Shown here: piece after piece, positions 48,113-59,480 of the stretch
How positions within the stretch are numbered: position 1 is the first letter of the stretch
How the letters are laid out: every line of letters begins with the position of its first letter
Assembly (NCBI GenBank): GCA_951230915.1
Contig: OX579636.1
Location: 7,951,001 to 8,015,000 of the forward strand
DNA: 64,000 nt
Direction: 5' to 3'
From: Antitrichia curtipendula
Lineage: Eukaryota > Streptophyta > Bryopsida > Hypnales > Leucodontaceae
Notes under the pieces: generated by a model
Database searches by the model: none
Told to the model about the DNA's origin: nothing
Seen by the model: only the letters and a program-made list of their open reading frames with translations
Position numbers and translations under genes: made by a program

Positions 48113-48274
48113 CAATTTTCCAAAAATGGCGCTATTCTATTAGTTTGGCACTTTTGACAGTTTAGACTGTGCAGTCCTCCAAGGACAATAGGACTTTTAT
48201 TAATGGTCAATTTCGTTAAAATGGCGCTATTCTATTAGTTTAGGGCTCTTTTGACAATTTAGACCGTGCAATCT
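48086..48274 (+). repeat. 91-bp tandem duplication
   Basis: Two units start with CTCCAAGGACAATAGGACTT at 48086 and 48177. Both continue with GGTCAATTT/AGTCAATTT, AAAATGGCGCTATTCTATTA and TTTAGACYGTGCA. The duplication took in the right end of family 1 copy C and flanking DNA. Confidence 0.8.
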
Positions 48275-48284
48275 GAAATGGTCT

Positions 48285-48435
48285 AAAATCTATGTGAGTC
48301 CTAGATTTTTGAAATCTACACTTTTCTTAGATAATTGAAATCTATAAACATCCTAGATTTTTCAGACCATGCGGAGTCCTAGAGTTTTAAAATCTATAAT
48401 TATCCTAGATTTCCAAAATCCATATTAGTCCTAGA
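48285..48435 (+). repeat. Diverged short repeats of TCCTAGAT type
   Basis: AGTCCTAGATTT, CATCCTAGATTT, AGTCCTAGAGTT, TATCCTAGATTT and AGTCCTAGATAC recur, each with an AAATCTA-type partner, at spacing of about 25-35 bp. Confidence 0.5.
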
Positions 48436-48440
48436 TACCA

Positions 48441-50511
48441 CTTCTGAAAATGGCACACGGAATATCGCCATTTTAATGAAATTTTCTATTTTAGGAATTC
48501 ATGGTGTTTGATGATTTCTATATGATAAGATTATACAATATTTAAGGCATAGTATTTAGGATTTAAAATTATGGATTTACTTGGCTATGGATTCAAGATT
48601 TAGGTACTATCAATATCTATAGACAACAGTAATGAAATATCCTAAATCTTAATAAAACTTGTGAAATCTTGACAAGAATATTAGTTGGAATCTGCAAAAA
48701 AATACAATTATATAGCTAGTAGCAATAGGTAATTTGCCCCAATCTTACAAAAAAGTCATTTGCCTAAAACTAAAATATCAGAAATATCATTAACCTGTTA
48801 GCATTTCTAGGAAAAAAATGGATTTGAAGCTTATAAAATATCAAATTATCTTGACACTTTTTTGCAATAAGGATAAATTATTTTTCAAAGCACGTAGCCA
48901 TTGCATCGATACAAGATTTATAGTATTTTAAGAAGTTTTAGTGTTCAATTTTAGAAACACAAATTTTGATGTGAATATTATAATGTTTGACTAAATTTAT
49001 TTGAAGTCTGAGGTTTGATTCTAGATATAGCATTTTTTCACATTTCACCAAATATTCAATTGACAATGAAAATGTGGCTATTTTGTCTCCATACATTTAC
49101 ACATTCATCCAAAATATAGATACAAAATGTCATTTTCATCCATTTGGTACCATTTTCATCCAAATTTTGGATATTGCAACTAAGTTTTATTTAAATCTAT
49201 TTTAAATTTGGCTTCTTCATCTATGTTTTGGTTAAAGGATGTACTAATTGGTAGTTCAATCACTTTGTTTTAATATTAATTAGACTACAAATTGTTACAA
49301 AATGGTATTCATTTGAAGGATCACTAATATCATTAAAAAGTCTACATTAAAATCTACATCTTTTATTCATCCAAACAAAATTATATTTCTCCCGGCCTCC
49401 CTTTTTATTATTGAAATCTGAAATCCTATCATTTTAAATCCTAAATGTGACACATCCTAAACCCTAAATTCTAAATCCTTGTTTCTTAATTTTAAACTTT
49501 AAAACTCTTAAAGGTAGAAGTTGATATAGAAATCAAAATTGTAGATAATGAATTATAGAATACATGCCATATAGATGGATCTGTAATTATGTCAAATAAA
49601 ATAAATGAAGTACCAACATATGAGCAATAGATCACATTCATCTTGTACATAATGTAATAGTATTATTTCCATAGAAAGTTTATTGATTAATATATATATA
49701 GGTTTCAAATCATTTAATAACATGCAAATAAACAATGAATATTGTAATCTCCCTCATTAAGTGATGTACATCTATATTTAAAAGATTAAAATATATTGAA
49801 AATTGAATAATATTAACATTTATATAAGTTCTATAATAATTGATTTTGTGGATTTGAAAAAAAAATTGCAACTCAAAATTTAGAGTTTAGTATTAAGGAT
49901 TAGTAAAGCTTAAGGATTAATTGTAAAAGACTCTATAGTTAAAAAATTTAATTATTGGCTACTAGAAAATGCTTGAGCACTTATGGACAACAATTCTATA
50001 GTTTGTTAGCTTTGTACAAATACAAATTGCATTCAAAAAAGATAATATTTGAATTTTCCATACTTCATTTTATGTTGAAGTGATTCACAAAAAAATAATA
50101 AATTTCAATTGAAGTATTAATTATTAATTTCACCTCATTAAAATATGCAACCAATTTTTTTAAATCACCACCATTTAGAGTTTTACAAGTATAATACATC
50201 ACAACAATCTATTAATATACAAGAATTTGGGACCGAAATTTTGTAAGTTTGGGACCAGAACTTGTTAAGTTTAGGTCTCAAAGTTCTCTACTTCAAAATA
50301 GCTTGTATTGGATTTGCTTATTTTCTTCTTAAAGTAATTTGCTTCACTTTTAGTTTACTTTAACTTCACTTAAATTATTTTTTTACTTATATAAAATTAA
50401 TCTAATTTTAAATTAACATGATTATTCACGTTCATGTGTTTTGAGGAATTATACTAAATATCCATTTGTTCAATTTTTGGTTTTATCTACATTTATTCTT
50501 ATTCTAACTTA
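48441..50511. other. No gene recognised
   Basis: The interval is very A/T-rich, without ORFs or paired ends. A single CCTAAACCCTAAATTCTAAA run near 49455 is telomere-like only by chance. Confidence 0.45.
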
Positions 50512-50689
50512 CTAAGGGCATTTGCAATGCAGCCCCTGTATATGGCCCGATATTGGTATAACTAACTTTTGAACAGTAAACAAGACGTGTAGGCCCTAGA
50601 GAATCACCTACAAAATAATGTTATATGTCTACATCAAAGACTCCATTGCCATTTGCTAAGGCCTTTAAAAAATCATGCACTTGATTTTC

Positions 50690-51262
50690 ATTCTTTAAAA
50701 AATTGTTAAGTAGAAGTAGGTCCAAGATTGAAAAAAATACTAAATTATTAATAGTCTCAAATGAAACACAATAATCTCAATGGTGAGATTGTTTTAGCAA
50801 GCAAATTTAACCTTTTTAAATATTTTTATTTTGAAAAATTATGAAAAATTGCATTCAGAAAAGAATCCTATAAATTATTTTTCAAGCTTAGAAATTATAG
50901 CCCAGAAAACAAAAAATTTCATAACTCTTACATCATTGATCTGAATGGAATGAATCAAAGCTTCACATGTAGACAAAATTATAATCTATAAGATTTTTAA
51001 AATTTAATTTAAATTAAAAAAATTTAATTTCAAATTTCAAATTTTTGTGGATTTTTTTTCTACCCACCAACTGAAAACTTGGGCTTTTTGTGGTATAACT
51101 TTTGCTCCCAAGCACCAATTGAAATAAAAATTATATTCCCACGAAGCTAATAAGTTTTTCTATCTTACGAAAAAAAAATTTAAAATTTCAATAAAAATTG
51201 AGGTCATAGTAACCTATCCAAAATCCATTTTGTCCCCTAAAGAGACAATAGTCCTTTAGGAG
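50690..51262 (+). mobile_element. TTAA-flanked family 1, partial copy D
   Basis: The left end is missing. TTAAGTAGAAGTAGGTCCAA, CTCAATGGTGAGATTGTTTT and the right end GACAATAGTCCTTTAGGAGT followed by TAA (TTAA at 51263-51266) match copies A and C in order. It lies inside the Pack-type element. Confidence 0.6.
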
Positions 51263-52320
51263 TTAAGGGTTAAGCAAATGATTAACATGGTGCCCAAAAG
51301 GATGATTTCCACGATGACCAACCCAGCTTTATAGGGTTAATGTTTTTACTACGGAGTATGTTACAATTTACAGAGGTATTAAATCAAATCAAATTGCTAC
51401 AGACCATGACTGATTTGATAGACCATTGCCACGGACCATAAATAATACAAAGTGAAAAGCAGATTCAAGAGTATAACTAAATAAGAACATGACTCATTCC
51501 AACACAATCCCAGTTATAAGCAATACAAATGATTTTTTTATATTCAAATTATATATTATTTCACTCTCTAATACTTAATGGCAAAATAAAGAAAAGGTTC
51601 TAATTGTAACTGAAGGATGAAATGGTCTGAAGTATATGCTAGTTCAAAATATTGTTTTAATATGACCCTCAAAAACTTGAAGTAATGTTCAATACTTTGA
51701 AGTAAGTAACACTTTTATAATGTTCTTCTCTACAGCTAAGCTTATTTTTTTCGCATCTACACGAGTCACTTAAGCATAAAAAATTTCTTGCATATAAAAC
51801 GATTATTAATGAAAAACAAGATAAAAAACATTGTTGTTATCCACAAATCACATCATTCTTCAGAATCTCAATTCGTTTTCTTGCGTCACCCAAAGAAAAG
51901 TGTCCATCAACACATCAGAATTTTCAGCAAATCTCAGTCTGTAACTTCAGCATACGCTTAGCGCCCCTAAAATCGGCAATACTGGTTTCATGATCGGGTT
52001 CTGTGCCGGGCTCCTGTCAGTTTCAGTTTCATAAAACCAACAAACCAATGAGATGGATTGTGATGAGGGCATCGCACCAGATTCCTAAGAGATACAATAA
52101 TTACAGCACTTTATACATAATATAGAAATGGGCAAATTTACAGATGATCGCAATATCCAAAGTAGATTATTTACACCAAGTAAAGCAAATGATCTCGTCC
52201 TCCACTTTTGCATCCCAAAGTGGACACAAGGGATGAGTAGTTCACAAGCAATAACCGACATGACAGCAATTTTCATTTAGACATACCTACAACTCTCCTT
52301 TACATGCAGGAAATGCTAGC

Positions 52321-53186
52321 TCAGAGACCTGCGAGGTTCTTTTCCTCTTCACTTTTCAAGCTCTCGCTCCAAAGCTTGGCCATGTACTCCATCAAGGCCT
52401 CGTGGCCCTGCTCCACAACCTCCATTGGAGGCACCATCAGTGGATTCTCATCCAGCTTCAGATTCTTCAAGTTGGTTAGTCGGCCCAAGGAGATCGGCAG
52501 TTCATGAATTTGGTTGAAACTGAGGTCCAGCTCTGTAAGAGAAACCAAGTCACCGATAGAATCTGGCAACGCTGCAAAGTCCCTGAAGTTACTGCTGCAG
52601 TCGAGAAAGGCGAGGTTTGTAAGATTGCCGATGGCGGCAGGCAATCCCCTCAGCTTGTTAAAATGATCGTCAAGGAAGCGTAGAGCTCGGAGCTCCCCTA
52701 TTGATGGAGGGAGACTGGACAGTTTGTTGAGATGAAGGCTGAGTGTCTGCAGGTTGCTCAACTGAAAACCAAAATCGGCAGGCCAAATTTTCAGCCCGTT
52801 GAAATTTTCAGCTTGTTTTTCACGTTGGAAAATGAACAATCAGATTTCAAGGGACATTGAGTTCTGTATTTTGAACATCTTTCATTAATAATCGACGGCA
52901 ACTATGACCAACTTCGTTTCGGAACCCTTATTCAACCCTCGTGCTAAATTCACAGCAAAAAGAATAGTACTCGCAATTTGAAGTATAAAAATTGGAAATG
53001 GGAACGCAGCAACTGGTACCTGCATCGGCCAAGACTGGCAGGCAAGAGCTTCAAGGCATTCCCTGAGACGTCAAGTGACTTGAGTTTTGACAGTAGGCCT
53101 ATCGAATCTGGTAACAGCTTCAACTGGTTGTGTTGGAGGTCGAGCACTTCTAAACTCACGAGACCAGCAATAGAATCCGGCAAAAA
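52321..53186 (-). pseudogene. Captured fragment of a plant Ras-group LRR (PIRL) gene
   Basis: Exon 53186-53020 reads [40 protein letters not shown] and ends CR with the donor GTACCAG. The last exon, ending in a stop at 52321, reads NGLKIWPADFGFQLSNLQTL, LSSLPPSIGELRALRFL, LPAAIGNLTNLAFLD, LPDSIGDLVSLTELDLSFNQ and KNLKLDENPLMVPPMEVVEQ, then GHEALMEYMAKLW. These are the 23-residue repeats and C-terminal block of PIRL proteins, which act as cytoplasmic scaffolds. The N-terminal half of the family is absent, and the join between the two exons has lost the expected repeat start. The fragment therefore looks non-functional as a PIRL, though it could be transcribed. Confidence 0.8.
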
Positions 53187-53495
53187 CTGCACAAGCAAAC
53201 CTTCAGCAGCTGGAGATGGACGTTGCAAAAGACTAAAAAAAAAAAGTCCATACAAGTTGCACATTTTAAATGTCTTGTGCTACATTAAAATGAAAATGGA
53301 CATAAACTGGGAACATCGAGCAGCAGTAAAGCCCTCATGGTGCGAGACAATGAAAATTAGAGCAGAAAAGAATGTATGAAGAAAAAATAAATTCAAACAG
53401 ATCCTCACCTCCAAGCGATTGCAAGAACGCTTACTTGAACGAAATGCACTCGAAGTCGTCGAATTCCAGGAATCTCTTAGCAGCATCGCTCCGGG

Positions 53496-53555
53496 ATTGC
53501 CACACGAATTGCCACACGAATTGCCACACGAATTGCCACACGAATTGCCACTCGC
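53496..53555 (+). repeat. 12-bp tandem repeat, five units
   Basis: ATTGCCACACGA is repeated four times exactly, followed by ATTGCCACTCGC. In the minus frame it would encode repeated NSCG. It lies between the two captured gene fragments. Confidence 0.9.
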
Positions 53556-53767
53556 CTCCAAGCAAATTCACCTACAGGTAGCAAAAAAATCCATGAAAGT
53601 CCATGAAGGTGAGTGCCCTGACCGATCATGACAAATCTAATCAGGCCGGCTACTATCAGGACCAAAAAAGAAAGCTATATGACGTATACATCACACATTC
53701 ACAACACATTCAAATTACCATCTCACAAAAAAGTAACATATCCCAAGAAGTGGGAATGATTGCTCAC

Positions 53768-54043
53768 CTCGTTATCACGAGCTGACGAAAGGAGATAATG
53801 ATCGTCCCGTGAAAAGCAAACTATAACGTTGCCTCGGTTGCTCTTAACAGTGTAGAGTGGCTGCGTAACTTTCTGTCTCAAATCCCACATCTTAATCTCC
53901 TTGTCGAAGGAGGAAGTGGCGAATATCTGGGGCGAGTGATTTGCAAATTTCACCACGTTAATATGTTCTTTGTGAAGGTCCCGAAAAATCTGCAATTGCG
54001 TGCCTGTGCGAAGGTCATAAAGACCGACGTGATTGGAGATTTG
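53768..54043 (-). pseudogene. Captured WD40 gene exon
   Basis: A 276-nt exon of 92 codons, phase 0 at both ends, is bounded by an acceptor TTAG and a donor GTGAGC. It reads QISNHVGLYDLRTGTQLQIF, HKEHINVVKFANHSPQIFAT, SSFDKEIKMWDLRQK and ends SRDDHYLLSSARDNE. One complete WD repeat (ending MWDLR) and parts of its neighbours are visible. No further WD40 exons flank it. It lies 5' to the LRR fragment on the same strand, so one transcript could join the two. Confidence 0.75.
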
Positions 54044-54900
54044 CTAAGACCTCTATAATTTCAGATTTTTACCTTGCTTTTGAAGTACTTGTCCAATGTT
54101 TAATTTTGAATTTTCTTGAATCTTCTCCACATTTTTTCAGATGCGCTTCCAATGAGACAATTTTCAAGTTCTAATTATTTACCGTTCAAAAGTTAGTTAT
54201 ACCGATATCGGGCCATATACAGGGGCTGCATTGCAAATGCCCTAATGAGAATACTAGCACTTAGAGTAATAATGATTGAGGTTGTTTCAAATCATAATCT
54301 CCTCCAAATGATTATGGAGGATAGTGTACTTTGTAATTGTAAAGTGATGTAGCTAACAATTGATTTTTGTTTTGAAAATTTCAATTGATTGGGCGCCACC
54401 TAAGTCTAAATAGTTTGCCTAATGTGCCACCTAGTTCTATGGAACTTTGCCAATCACTCTGCACAATTTCAAAAATTCACCAAGAAAATGTTTTCTACCT
54501 TTCACTTCATTGCCCAAAGAAAGGTATGTAGAATAAAAAATTTGCCCACCATTTCCTGCAAAATTTGTGGGGTCACCACCAGGAAACTATATATTGCGTC
54601 TACAAGTTGCCACTTCCGTAGTATCACCTTTTCTTTTCTTAATAGAAACCAAAAATAAAAGCCTACTATAAATTTTTCCCAACCAAGGAAAGAAAATCCT
54701 TAGATGAGTGGTCCTTGATATGGTGATCTATGTGCCGATTCCTCACACTGACTATTTGAAGGCTATCTCGGCAACAGACCGCTTCTGTTCAACTGAATAT
54801 GCTAAAAATATCTATCAAGAGCATTCCAATTAGAATCATGTGCTGAAGGCGTATATAATAGTAGGCTTATTATTCAACTAGCCTTGCACGGCTCCTTGTA

Positions 54901-56626
54901 CAGTAGGGTCCAAAAATATTTCGAATTTTTGGCCTGAAGTTGAATGAGAATGAAAACTACAAACTTTGAAAACCTCTTGTAGGCTCAAAAATTCATCAAT
55001 TCACAAACTGTAAATTGTGATGGAAAGATAATAGAGTCTACTTTGACAATATGAAAAATTTGTATTACAAAAATAGAAAATCATACATCTAAAAAAATAA
55101 TCATAATATAGTATCTACCATCTAATGCTACCACTTCTTGCTGAAATAACTGCTTGCATTCTATCAGGCATAGTTCTAATCAAAGTTTGGAGTTGCTCCA
55201 AAGATATTGTATCCCATGTTGATTGAATGGTTTGTGCCATTTCCTCCTTAATTTTTGGTCTAGGACGATGTCGTAACAAATCTTTGACAATCTTCCATAA
55301 ATTTTCTATGGGATTCAAATCTGGAGAGTTTGCAGGCCAAATTAGTTTTGCCAAACCATGAGCTTGTTTCCATTGCAATGGAAGTGAGCTACAGTGGACT
55401 GGAGCGCCATCTTCCATAAGTTTCAATTGCTGAGGGTGATCATGTAAAAAGTAAAATCCGCTTAATGCTGCCTCATAAACAATGGTTACAAAATCGCTTG
55501 CTGTTCTTTTGTCTGAAGGCATAATAACAAGAGGGCATTTATCAAAGCCAGTAAATGCACTCCAAACCATCACCAAAGTACGACCACTCTTAAAAGTTGG
55601 AACTATGCAATCCCACGCATATCTTTCGTATGGTCTTCGCCACACTCTAATTTGCCTTGAATTTTTACCAATTTCAAATGATGATTCATTTGACCAAATC
55701 ACATTGCACCAATCTTCAAAACTCCAACTTTCATGAGCACGGGCAAATTTAAGCCTATCTAATTTGTGCTTCTCACTAAGATATGGTTTTTTTGGTGCAA
55801 TGCAATTTCTAAAACCCAAGTCCTGTAAGTATGACCTTATTGTGTTACGACTCACATTCAATAGGCTTGATAATTCCAACAATGGCTGTCTTCTATCATC
55901 TCTAATATAACATGCCAACACTCTAGCATCACGATCACTCAACTTCCGATGCCTACCACATCGGGATTTCAAAGATTTTACACTCCCTCGGATCTTCCAA
56001 TTTGTCAAGATAGTAGAAACAGTTGACCGTGGAACATTCAATACAGATGCAATGTCTGAACTCTTCATTCCACCCTCACGCATTCCCACAATGCGACCCC
56101 TTTCTTCATCACTCAAGATTTTGTATGGCATGGTACCACTCACTAACCCAATGAACAATCTGAAAATCAACAGATTCAATCACCAAGAGAACAGCAAATG
56201 CAACTGCAATGCTCCTGTGTCGAAACTACCTGTAAAACAAATTCAAGCCACCGTGTCTCATTTGTGCAAGCCACTCTCCATTACAATGACACTCCATATT
56301 GTACTCTTTAACTTTATACACTAAACCTTGCAATGAATACATGCCATCAAGACAATGAGGTGGCGCCAGGAGCTTCAAAAGGGAAGTTGCATGTCTGAGC
56401 TCTTGACAACACCATTTTCTAATTACAGCCAAATCTCTTTAAATTTTTGACATTTGCTCATGATTAACAGGTGGTGAGTAAAGACCACTGATGGCTTTAC
56501 AAGTTGCAATTGATTTGGTGAAAAAATAATACATACTGAGGTATGTACATGCAATTGAATGCAACCGGTTTTGAAGCACAGAACTGGCTGCACATCCAAA
56601 ATTCGAAATATTTTTGGACCCTACTG
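54901..56626. mobile_element. Complete Tc1-like (DD34E) transposon
   Basis: The inverted ends start CAGTAGGGTCCAAAAATATT and are identical for 29 bp. TA flanks both sides (54899-54900 and 56627-56628), the Tc1/mariner target duplication. The 1,726-bp element holds one intact transposase ORF on the minus strand. Perfect ends and an unbroken ORF suggest a recent insertion compared with the decayed elements around it. Confidence 0.93.
55115..56131 (-). CDS. Tc1-like transposase, first catalytic Asp replaced by Asn
   Basis: The 338-residue protein starts MPYKILSDEERGRIVGMREG; this Met fits the family start better than one 16 codons upstream. Two helix-turn-helix units (about 1-50 and 65-110) flank a GRHRKLS segment at 59-65 in the position of the Tc1 GRPR motif. 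The catalytic core has IWSNESSFEI (N148 where the family has D), MEDGAPVH (D241) and SPDLNPIENLW (E276), with 34 residues between D241 and E276, the DD34E class. The enzyme excises the element and inserts it at TA. Asn at 148 comes from one G-to-A change and should abolish catalysis unless it is a sequencing error. Tc1-type DD34E proteins are common in animals and fungi and unusual in plants, which mostly carry DD39D mariners. Confidence 0.92.
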   Translation of the reverse strand: MPYKILSDEERGRIVGMREGGMKSSDIASVLNVPRSTVSTILTNWKIRGSVKSLKSRCGRHRKLSDRDARVLACYIRDDRRQPLLELSSLLNVSRNTIRSYLQDLGFRNCIAPKKPYLSEKHKLDRLKFARAHESWSFEDWCNVIWSNESSFEIGKNSRQIRVWRRPYERYAWDCIVPTFKSGRTLVMVWSAFTGFDKCPLVIMPSDKRTASDFVTIVYEAALSGFYFLHDHPQQLKLMEDGAPVHCSSLPLQWKQAHGLAKLIWPANSPDLNPIENLWKIVKDLLRHRPRPKIKEEMAQTIQSTWDTISLEQLQTLIRTMPDRMQAVISARSGSIRW

Positions 56627-56628
56627 TA

Positions 56629-57555
56629 CAACTGCCTTGATCATGAATGGGAATGTGAGGTGGCCCTCCAGCCCTTCGGTTCTTATGACTTGGTACTCCA
56701 GGACTAGTACTGTAGCATCCCGCCATAAAGCTTGGTGCGTAAACATACAATTACACTGACATGTCTCTCCTTCCGGCAGCTATCATATGTCATTGAAGTA
56801 ACTTAACTTACGTGAGGGCGACTGGAAGGGCAGTGAGGGACTTCGATGTGAGCATTCCAGTTGGCTTGACCTGGTATCGTTGGTATTTGATTTAATCAAC
56901 GATTGATAATGCTTGTTTTCAAATCTGAGGGTTGACGTTAACTAACATTACTTCATGGAAAATGAATGGTTGGCTTTGTATTCAGCTGAGTACTTGGCAG
57001 TTACTAAGTTATTCAGTCAGAAACAGTGTGCAAGTCATGGGGCATGTATTGGAGGTGCGAAGTTATGATTATGCACTTTCTGCATTGCTGAACTTCCACA
57101 TGTGATTTTTATTTTTTTATTTTTTATTTTTTATTTTTTTATTTGTTGTTGTTGTGGACAAATGAAACAGAATTTCATTGCTAGCTGCATGTGATTTTTG
57201 TTCTCTTGCTAAATAAACATAAGTATGGAATACTTTTGTTGTTTTTTCGTTTTGTTTTGTCATACTATCGTCAAGAATGCATTAAAAAAAGTACATGGCT
57301 TTGATATTTCTAAGTCTTCAAGTTTGTAAAGTTGTAGGTTTATAAAACTTCAATTCAATGAGCTTTGCAATTTTTTACTTCAAAAATAAAAAGTTTTAAT
57401 TTGTTAATTTGGAAGTTTGAAATCTTTAAATTAAATCATTTTAAAAGTATTACAGAAGCTAAAAAATTTATAATATATTAAAAGATGTATTATTTGGATA
57501 CCAACATAGTTAAACCAATATAACCTTAAGGCAATGATAGTTAAAACAACATAGT
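56629..57555. other. No gene recognised; T-rich tract
   Basis: Around 57107-57141 there is a TATTTTTT-type low-complexity run. No ORF of note. Confidence 0.45.
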
Positions 57556-57559
57556 TTAA

Positions 57560-57715
57560 TCCCTAAAGGACAAGGCCTTTTTCCTGCCATAAAACATTCA
57601 AAATTGTCATTATTGTAGCAAAGAGTAAAAAATTTGAAAATTGTTCTTTTTGCACATCTAACCATAGGATCTTACACCTAACTAGTATGAGAATGTGTGG
57701 AATTCTTTTAGAAAA
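57560..57715 (+). mobile_element. TTAA-flanked family 1, partial copy E
   Basis: TTAA (57556-57559) is followed by TCCCTAAAGGACAAGGCC, then GTAGCAAAGAGTAAAAAATT, CTAACCATAGGATCTTACAC and CTAACTAGTATGAGAATGTG, all matching the left part of copy A at high similarity. After about 57715 the match is lost and a second, weaker start (CTCCTAAATTATCATTT) appears. Confidence 0.65.
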
Positions 57716-58319
57716 CAACTCCTAAATTATCATTTCTTTTTATGAAAAACAAAGATATTAAAAAAATATGATCTTTTCATATCTAATTGTATGACCTTGC
57801 ATTATTATGGTTTGGAAGAAAGTTCAAAATTTGCAACCATGTACTTTGTAATAAAAATGGGTCTCTCAATATAATGTATTATTGAAACCTTTGATTCTAT
57901 TTTTAATTTTTTCTTCAATTATTAAATTTGAACAATTAAAAATAATTGCAAATTTAGTATCTATTATCATAGAATTGTATTTTTCATCAATTCTAAAAAT
58001 ATAGATTAATTTGATAACTCTATATTTTTTGCAAAAATAATCACTATATATAATAAATTTAAAGCTTCATTTATGAAAAATATCATGATGATTAATTTGT
58101 AGGGTGTTGGATAAGACTCAATAAAGGACATTTAATGTGATCTATTAGATTATTAAGATTGATGTTTATTGAATTAAAATCAATTTTCCAATTTAATATA
58201 TAACTAGTGTGCCGTTTGCCATTGCCACACCCAAAATTGAAATAGAAATAATTTTTTAATTTTTTAATTCAATAACTTTTACGTAGTGTAAGAGGTTGCA
58301 TTCTTGATACAAATATAAA

Positions 58320-58656
58320 GCTTTATGCACAAAGGATTGCAAGGGCTTTGCTTTGTGATGTTTGGACATACAATGTGAAAAGTTATGGACTTTTTAAAAT
58401 AAAAGATAATTTAATTTAATTTTTAATTTAGAAACTTCATAATTTTCACACTATAGGTTCAAATGGCACAGAATGGTATGAATAGAAAGCTTTATACATG
58501 AAGGAGTGCAACGGGCTTTGTTTTGTGGTGTTTGGACATTCAATGTGAAATTTATAGATTATCCAAAATGAAAGGTAATTTATTTCGGTTTTCTAATTCA
58601 TAAAAAATTTGAAATTCAATAACTTTCTTAAAATAGGTCCAAATGCCACATAATAA
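58320..58656 (+). repeat. 169-bp tandem duplication
   Basis: Unit 1 (58320-58488) and unit 2 (58489-58656) share GCTTTATRCAYRAAGGA, GGGCTTTGYTTTGTGRTGTT, TGGACATWCAATGTGAAA and AATAGGTCCAAATG/ATAGGTTCAAATGGCACA blocks in the same order. Confidence 0.7.
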
Positions 58657-58945
58657 AATTTGTACATCCTTCCTTGAATGTGATTTTTTCTCCAAGATCT
58701 AGTGTATTTGAGGCTCATTTCCAAGAGCTCTCAACACTACGGGAAGTCAAGATTGCAATGGATACCCTTGTACAAAAACTTGAATAGAAAGATCACTATC
58801 ATTTATTTTCAAGAGTGGATTTTTAATGCTAAAATTAGACTTCAAGAAGAACTTTCTAAAAATACAAACTACTAAAAATAACAATTTCATTAGGTTTTAT
58901 TTAACTTCAAATTTTGCAAACACCAAATTTGGTGCCTTGGGCATT
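58650..58945 (+). repeat. Dispersed repeat family 2, copy 4
   Basis: It begins inside the family at GTGATTTTTTCTCCAAGATC, continues with TTTGAGGCTCATTTCCAAGA and TTGCAATGGATACCCTTGTA, and ends with TTTGGTGCCTTGGGCATTTA. Confidence 0.65.
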
Positions 58946-59131
58946 TAGGTTAAATACTTGCAATAAAAAATAGGCTCCACCCAGCTAAGCCCGCACGCCC
59001 GTTGACATCCAACACAGATTAAGTTACCGTCAGACCTGCTGAACCGGACGCTCACAAAGTCCTCTCCGCCCCTGCTCTCACGAAGCCTGCTTGTTCCTTT
59101 GCCAAATTTGCCATTTTGCAGATGGCCAATC

Positions 59132-59480
59132 TCATAATTTGTTCAATTCTTGTTGGGTTTATTTTCTCAACTTCTATAAGATTTGTTGTTGAAGCTTTGG
59201 ATTGTGGTCCTCTTCAAAGTTTAGGGTTTAGTTTGTCAATCATCCTTTGAGAGCTGAGCAAACATGTGAAAAATGGTTTTGCGTGGAATCTTTTATTTGT
59301 TCAGTTCTCGTTGGGTTTATTTTTGCAACTTCTAATAGAATTATCGGTGAAACTTCTTTTAAACGTCACGATGGACAATCGGTGAAACTTCTAATTGGGG
59401 TCCTCTTCAAATTTTGGGGTTCAATTTGTCAATCATCCCTCGAGAGCTGCACAAGCACATCCAGATGGTTTTGGGTGAAA
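59132..59480 (+). repeat. Imperfect tandem duplication before the coiled-coil ORF
   Basis: GTTGGGTTTATTTTCTCAAC with GGTCCTCTTCAAAGTTTAGG and GTCAATCATCCTTTGAGAGC recurs as GTTGGGTTTATTTTTGCAAC with GGTCCTCTTCAAATTTTGGG and GTCAATCATCCCTCGAGAGC. The offset grows from about 160 to 190 bp owing to an internal repeat of CGGTGAAACTTCT. The duplication reaches the start of the following ORF. Confidence 0.75.

Larger units (their letters stand above)
50515..54242. mobile_element. Pack-type PIF/Harbinger-like transposon carrying host gene fragments
   Basis: The two ends are 65-bp inverted repeats with two mismatches, starting GGGCATTTGCAATGCAGCCC. TAA flanks both sides (50512-50514 and 54243-54245), the TWA duplication of PIF/Harbinger elements, and the GGGC start agrees. 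The 3.73-kb interior has no transposase. It carries an exon of a WD40 gene, exons of an LRR gene and a TTAA-family relic, the two gene fragments on the same strand. That is the composition of a Pack-TE, a non-autonomous element that captured host gene pieces. Confidence 0.85.

Noticed and set aside
49455..49500. Telomere-like CCTAAACCCTAAATTCTAAA
   Set aside because: A single degenerate stretch in A/T-rich DNA, not an interstitial telomere array.
53496..53555. CRISPR-like array
   Set aside because: Units of 12 bp are directly adjacent without spacers; a plain minisatellite in eukaryotic DNA.
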